DNA from: Rikenella sp. | Lineage (GTDB): Bacteria; Bacteroidota; Bacteroidia; Bacteroidales; Rikenellaceae | Assembly: GCA_029054535.1 (NCBI GenBank) | Contig: JAIDFC010000184.1 | Location: 1 to 9,130 of the forward strand | DNA: 9,130 nucleotides | Direction of reading: 5' to 3' | In this document: piece by piece, positions 5,115 to 9,130 of the stretch | Layout of the letters: each line of letters starts with the position of its first letter | How positions within the stretch are numbered: the first letter of the stretch is position 1 | The notes under the pieces: model-generated | Databases searched by the model: none | Told to the model about the DNA's origin: nothing | The model's input: the letters and a program-made list of their open reading frames with translations, nothing else | Made by a program: the position numbers and the translations under genes

Positions 5115-7424
5115 ATGAAGAGATTAATGATTTTTGCGGTTGTTCTGGCAGGAGCCGGAGCGATGTCGTGCAGTCGATCGGATCTTCAGACGCCGGCTCC
5201 CGGCGAACCGAATGCGTTGCGGGTGGAGGTCTCGTTGAATGCCGAAGCGTTGAGCAATCTCGGGAACGGTTTCGTCCCGACCCGTGCAGCCGGAGAGTCG
5301 GGGCTGGCCGTGAACATCGGCGGCGCGGACCGGACGGCCGAGATGACCAAGTCGACCACCGAACTCTCGACGGCCGACGATGCGAAGGTGCATAACCTGT
5401 GGGCTATCCAGTACAAGGCCGACGGGACGCTGCTCGGATCGCCTTACTACACGACCGACATTCCGACCCCCGGGGCCGGGAGTACCGGCGTGGATGCGAC
5501 CTACAGCCTGGCGGTGAACCTGACCTCGAATACCGAGACCGACGGGAAGGTCTACTTCATCGCCAACACCAACTCGCCGAATACGTTCAACGCCACCAAC
5601 GCGGCTACGGAGAGCAAGCTCAAGGAGGTGGTGAAGAACATCGGCACGGAGCTGAAGCCGACGGCCGAGGGGGGGATCCCGATGGTGGGGATCTACACCG
5701 GCGCGGTGCAGTCGAGCGCAACGCTTTCGGCCGTGCCGATGAAACGGCTGGCGGCGAAGGTGATCTTGCGATACAAGGTCGATCCGAGCTTCGCCGGCTT
5801 CACGATCACCGGCATTCAGATGCGGAACGTGGCGGCGGACATGCACCTCGGTGCCGAACCGACCGGTATCTTCCCGGCTGCGGCGGACGATAGCCACATC
5901 GACTACCCGGCCGAAGACCTCACCAAGGCCACGACGGACGGCGATTACAAGAAATTCGTTTGGTACGTGCCGGAAAACCACCGCGATGTGATCTCCAGCG
6001 TGTTGGGCGAGGGCGACCGGGCGTTGGATCGCACGGACGGCAAGGCGACCTACATCGAGATTCACGGGCGGCAGACGACCACGGCGCAGAGTAAAAAGAT
6101 CACCTATCGGATTTTGTTGGGCGATCCGTCGACCGCTCCGGGGGATTTCAACGTCCGGCGCAACACGACCTACCAGGTGGAGGTCAACATCAACGGCGCC
6201 AATGCGGGCGATAATCGGATCACGGTCGAGTCGTTCGACATGAACAACTGCGCGATCTTGTGGCCGGGGGCTACGGCCGGATCGGTAACGTTCGACGTGC
6301 GGAAGTGTCTGGCCAACAAGTTCACGACCGAATCGCAGCTCAACACGATGCTGAGCAGCGGAGCTTGGCGGGTCGGGGTGCTGTGGCAGGATGTGCCCAA
6401 GACGGCGTACGATGCAGGGGTCAATGAATATGTAACGATCAGTTACAACGAGCCGGGGCAGGCGGACGATAAGAAGTTGGGGTTGTTTACCGTAACGGCG
6501 AACACCAAGACGCCGGGGAATGCCGTATTGGCTCTGTACGACAATGCTTCGTCGGGCGGTACGATCCTTTGGAGCTGGCACGTCTGGGTAACGGGTTACC
6601 TGCCGGACGGGACCAAGGATTACGGCCTGGGGATCAACTCGAAAGCGACGGTTGCCGGCGGCGAGGTACACACCTACGGCGAGCACTACAAGAAGGCTTC
6701 TGACAAAATGGGCGGTGGTACGTTGCGGGTGATTATGGACCGGAACCTCGGTGCGACCGGGGTGCTCTACGCGCTCTCTACCACGAATGTGCAGAACTAT
6801 CCCACCTATGGGTTGCTCTACCAATGGGGGCGAAAAGATCCACTTCCGAAAGCAGCGGCAGGAGTTTTGGGAAATCAAGTAGCAACACAATCAACCTACC
6901 AGGCAAACGGGGAGACAGTTACAAATTTTCCGCAATTGATTTCGGGGCCGACAACTATGGATGTTACGATTCAAAATCCTGCAACTGTTTACTACGCTTC
7001 GACTGATCCTTACGACTGGAATTCATCTCCGGATCCGAGCTTGTGGGGCAACGATGCTGCCAAGAGTGACTATGACCCGTGTCCAAAGGGATGGCGCATT
7101 CCGATCAATGGGACGTGGGATGATTTTGGGAATAGTTGGGCAACTACGGTTACGTTTAGTAAGAACCCGGATTGGACCGCTGCCAATGCGGACAAGGCCG
7201 GTGGTCTATATTCCGTAGGAGATGTCAAAGCCTTTTACCCGGCTTCGGGCAATCGCCACAGCAATGACGGTTCAGTGCGGAACGTCGGCTACAGCGGATA
7301 TAGTTGGTCATCGTCGGTTGAAGGTAGCTCCAGCTATTTCTTAGACTTCTTCTTCTCCATGCTCACCCCGAATAACAGCTATCGCCGTGGGCACGCTCTT
7401 CCAATCCGCTGTATCCAGGAGTAG
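5115..7424 (+). CDS. Fimbrial adhesin-like lipoprotein with C-terminal Fib_succ_major / C-type-lectin-like domain
   Basis: 769 residues. The start follows a weak aagga site and gives a lipoprotein signal with C19 (lipobox AMS-C, not ideal). Residues ~30-370 resemble fimbrillin/DUF4906-type pilus proteins (KVHNLWAIQYKADGTLLG, KVYFIAN, MKRLAAKVILRYKVD). Residues ~370-525 form a second part ending in TILWSWHVWVTGYLPDG. From ~530 to the end is a Fib_succ_major (TIGR02145-like) domain: LRVIMDRNLGA, YQWGRKDPLP, YDPCPKGWRIP (653-663), WSSSV (731-735) and the terminal PIRCIQE; C656 and C766 could form a disulfide. This layout fits a tip or adhesin subunit of a type V pilus. The next gene is its tandem paralogue. 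The last ~195 codons are much lower in GC than the rest, suggesting a swapped or imported module. The extreme C-terminus has the look of a DGR variable region. Substrate or receptor unknown. Confidence 0.88.
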   Translation: MKRLMIFAVVLAGAGAMSCSRSDLQTPAPGEPNALRVEVSLNAEALSNLGNGFVPTRAAGESGLAVNIGGADRTAEMTKSTTELSTADDAKVHNLWAIQYKADGTLLGSPYYTTDIPTPGAGSTGVDATYSLAVNLTSNTETDGKVYFIANTNSPNTFNATNAATESKLKEVVKNIGTELKPTAEGGIPMVGIYTGAVQSSATLSAVPMKRLAAKVILRYKVDPSFAGFTITGIQMRNVAADMHLGAEPTGIFPAAADDSHIDYPAEDLTKATTDGDYKKFVWYVPENHRDVISSVLGEGDRALDRTDGKATYIEIHGRQTTTAQSKKITYRILLGDPSTAPGDFNVRRNTTYQVEVNINGANAGDNRITVESFDMNNCAILWPGATAGSVTFDVRKCLANKFTTESQLNTMLSSGAWRVGVLWQDVPKTAYDAGVNEYVTISYNEPGQADDKKLGLFTVTANTKTPGNAVLALYDNASSGGTILWSWHVWVTGYLPDGTKDYGLGINSKATVAGGEVHTYGEHYKKASDKMGGGTLRVIMDRNLGATGVLYALSTTNVQNYPTYGLLYQWGRKDPLPKAAAGVLGNQVATQSTYQANGETVTNFPQLISGPTTMDVTIQNPATVYYASTDPYDWNSSPDPSLWGNDAAKSDYDPCPKGWRIPINGTWDDFGNSWATTVTFSKNPDWTAANADKAGGLYSVGDVKAFYPASGNRHSNDGSVRNVGYSGYSWSSSVEGSSSYFLDFFFSMLTPNNSYRRGHALPIRCIQE
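7290..7412 (+). other. DGR variable-region-like segment of the adhesin (candidate)
   Basis: Codons 726-766, from the YSGYSW segment through PIRC. Conserved framework residues (W731, S732-V735, G737, P763, R765, C766) alternate with positions whose codons mostly end in C or T: 18 of 21 codons at 737-757. This includes three successive TTC plus many AGC, TAT, CTC, ACC and CAC. That is the pattern expected if AAC/AAT template codons had adenines replaced, as in DGR target genes with C-type-lectin folds. No template repeat or reverse transcriptase is in this window, so the label is tentative. Confidence 0.45.
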
Positions 7425-7561
7425 AGAGTAGAAGACTGCGCCCGCTGGCGGCGATTCGTCAAAGGGGAGGCCAGGCGGGGCAAAAGAAACTCGGACTCAC
7501 CGACTCTTTTGCTGCCGGATGAGACCTGGCGATAGAGAAAACAAGATAACATAACAGTAAC
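7425..7561 (+). other. Structured spacer between the paralogues
   Basis: 137 non-coding bases. Fifteen bases after the stop codon is a short GC hairpin, cgcc-cgct-ggcg (7439-7450). Then comes a long nested hairpin at 7471-7529: ccagg/cctgg outer, cgg/ccg, gcaaaag/cttttgc (7480-7486 with 7506-7512) and inner tcgg/ccga around actca. No T-run follows, so an intrinsic terminator is unlikely and the downstream paralogue may be co-transcribed. The structures could act in attenuation, mRNA stability or, if the upstream gene is a DGR target, as the hairpin placed after the variable region. Confidence 0.6.
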
Positions 7562-9130
7562 ATGAAGAGAATAAAGATTTTAACGATTGCCGCAGCCGGG
7601 TTGGGTCTGGCTGCGTGCAGCCGGTCGGATCTTCAGACGGCGGCTCCCGGTAAGCCCAACGACCTCACTGTAGAGGTCTCGTTGGGAGCCGAGGCGTTGA
7701 ACCGGCCCGGAAACGGGAGCTTCGCGCCGGCTGCGTCGACCAAAGCCGGACAGGCGGCCGACGAGTCGGGAGCGGTGGTACGCTACGGCGAGGATGACGA
7801 CCTGGCGACCAAGTCGACCTCCGAACTCTCGACGGCCGACGATGCCAAAGTGCACAACCTGTGGGCGATTCAGTTCCGGGCCGACGGGACGCTGCTCGGC
7901 GAACCGTTCTATACGACCGACATTCCGGCCGCCGGAGCCGGGAGTGCGGGGATCGACGCCACGTACAGTTTGGCGGTGAAATTGACCTCGAACGACGAGA
8001 CGGGCGGGAAAGTTTATTTCATCGCCAACGTCAACTCGCCCAATACTTTCAACACCGCCAACGTCTCTACCGAGGCCAAACTCGCAGAGGTGGTGAAGAA
8101 CATCGGTACGGAGCTGAAACCTTCGGCGGCAGGGGGGATCCCGATGATGGGGATCTACACCGGCGCGGTGCAGTCCAGCGGCATGATGCCCACCGTGGCG
8201 ATGAAGCGCTTGATGGCGAAAGTGATCTTGCGATACAAGATCAATCCGACGTTCGCAGACTTCGATGTAACGGGGGTTCGGATGCGGAATGTCGCGACGA
8301 ATATCCATTTCCAAGACGAACCGACCGGTATCTTTCCGGCTAAGGCGGCCGGGAGTCATGTCGACTACCCGGTCGAGGACCTCGCTACGGCCACCACGGA
8401 CGGCGACTATAAAAAGTTCGTTTGGTACGTACCGGAGAACCTCCGAGGCGTGATTTCCGGGATTGGTGCGGCGAAAGACCGCGCTCTGAGCAAAACCGAC
8501 GGCAAGGCGACTTATATCGAAATCACGGGAGCGGTTACGAAGAGCGCGACACGGCCGCAAAAGGCGATCTATCAGTTCCTCTTGGGCGATCCGTCGACCG
8601 ACATGGGGGATTTCAATGTTCGTCGGAACAATGTCTACACGCTGTCGGTCGACATCCAGGGGATCAATACGGCGGATAGTCGGGTCGAAGTCGAGACGTT
8701 TGACATGAACAACTGTGCAATGGTCGCACCGACGACAGGTAGTGTAACGTTCGATATTCGGAAATGTCTGAGCAATGGTTTCACGACCGAAACGCAGCTC
8801 AACTCGATGTTGAGCAGCGGAGCGTGGCGGGTCGAGGTCCTGTGGCAGGATGCGGCTCTGAATAATTATGTGACGATCAACTATAACCTGCCGGGAAAGA
8901 CCGATAGTAAATCATTGGGGATTTTCTCGGTGAAAGCGAACAGTGCTATCCCGGGGAACGCCGTTGTGGCTCTGTACGACAACGCGACTTCCGGGGGGAC
9001 GATCCTTTGGAGCTGGCACGTCTGGGTAACGACTTACCAACCGGACGGTAATCAATCTTATAACTTGGGGATCAACTCCAAGCTCGACGTAACCGGCGGA
9101 GAGGTGCACACCTACGGAGCGCAGTACAAA
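7562..9130 (+). CDS. Second fimbrial adhesin-like lipoprotein, paralogue, 3' end outside the window
   Basis: 523 codons are open from the ATG at 7562 to the right edge, where the gene is cut off. The lipoprotein signal has a good lipobox (LAA-C19). It aligns along its length with the preceding gene; in the block around KVHNLWAIQ to YTGAVQSS roughly four of five residues are identical, and DNA patches such as the one coding for ILWSWHVWVT are unchanged. Differences include a more variable region just after the signal (about residues 35-65) and a deletion of about seven residues before YVTINYN. The bases just before the start (taacag.aacATGAAGAGA) also match those before the first copy, so the duplication reached into the leader. 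By analogy a Fib_succ_major-type C-terminal domain is expected beyond the edge, but it cannot be seen. Probable role: alternative or additional pilus tip or adhesin subunit. Confidence 0.87.
   Translation, partial: MKRIKILTIAAAGLGLAACSRSDLQTAAPGKPNDLTVEVSLGAEALNRPGNGSFAPAASTKAGQAADESGAVVRYGEDDDLATKSTSELSTADDAKVHNLWAIQFRADGTLLGEPFYTTDIPAAGAGSAGIDATYSLAVKLTSNDETGGKVYFIANVNSPNTFNTANVSTEAKLAEVVKNIGTELKPSAAGGIPMMGIYTGAVQSSGMMPTVAMKRLMAKVILRYKINPTFADFDVTGVRMRNVATNIHFQDEPTGIFPAKAAGSHVDYPVEDLATATTDGDYKKFVWYVPENLRGVISGIGAAKDRALSKTDGKATYIEITGAVTKSATRPQKAIYQFLLGDPSTDMGDFNVRRNNVYTLSVDIQGINTADSRVEVETFDMNNCAMVAPTTGSVTFDIRKCLSNGFTTETQLNSMLSSGAWRVEVLWQDAALNNYVTINYNLPGKTDSKSLGIFSVKANSAIPGNAVVALYDNATSGGTILWSWHVWVTTYQPDGNQSYNLGINSKLDVTGGEVHTYGAQYK

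Noticed and set aside
3644..5116. 490-residue open frame on the minus strand, opposite the fimbrillin-like gene
   Set aside because: The product is Arg/Asp/Val-rich with no domain or signal; it arises from high-GC codons of the plus-strand gene, which has a lipobox, a ribosome site and family motifs.
5124..6890. 588-residue open frame on the minus strand, opposite the first adhesin gene
   Set aside because: Same kind of antisense shadow; it ends where the GC of the plus-strand gene drops, as expected if GC alone keeps it open.
7471..7529. Intrinsic terminator between the two adhesin genes
   Set aside because: The stem is strong but is followed by gcgatagag, not a T-tract, so termination is not supported by sequence.
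7580..8560. 326-residue open frame on the minus strand, opposite the second adhesin gene
   Set aside because: Resembles the antisense frame of the first paralogue only because the sense genes are paralogous; no features of its own.

Overview
The window looks like chromosomal DNA from a GC-rich member of the Bacteroidales; the composition and gene types fit Alistipes or another Rikenellaceae, but the genus is an inference. Three things point there: lipoproteins of the fimbrillin (type V pilus, FimA/Mfa) superfamily, an HU-CCDC81-type protein, and mostly weak Shine-Dalgarno sequences.

Layout. Positions 1-232 hold no gene I can support, but contain a cluster of hairpins. On the minus strand, 233-1774 encodes a secreted LamG plus endonuclease/exonuclease/phosphatase-fold protein. 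Also on the minus strand, 1952-3142 encodes an HU-CCDC81-domain protein with a long Gln/Pro-rich linker and one transmembrane helix, followed by a terminator-like palindrome at 1869-1890. A divergent intergenic region of about 630 bases (3143-3772) is rich in hairpins and carries two copies of an 18-bp palindromic motif.

On the plus strand is a probable fimbrial operon of three lipoprotein genes. The first (3773-5035) is a fimbrillin-like protein with an odd C-terminal tail of four Trp-centred repeats. The second (5115-7424) is a fimbrial adhesin-like protein ending in a Fibrobacter-succinogenes-major-paralog (Fib_succ_major) type domain. The third (7562-9130) is a tandem paralogue of the second and runs off the right edge of the window.

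How the genes may work together: the three lipoproteins would be exported to the outer membrane and assembled as subunits, anchor or tip of a type V pilus. The second and third look like alternative tip or adhesin subunits made by tandem duplication. The main signal is the last ~200 residues of the second gene. They sit in DNA of clearly lower GC than the rest of that gene and end in a C-type-lectin-like module. The codon pattern of this module, and a GC-rich hairpin just after the stop codon, resemble the variable region of a diversity-generating retroelement (DGR) target. No reverse transcriptase or template repeat lies in this window, so the DGR link is a hypothesis to test in the flanking sequence.
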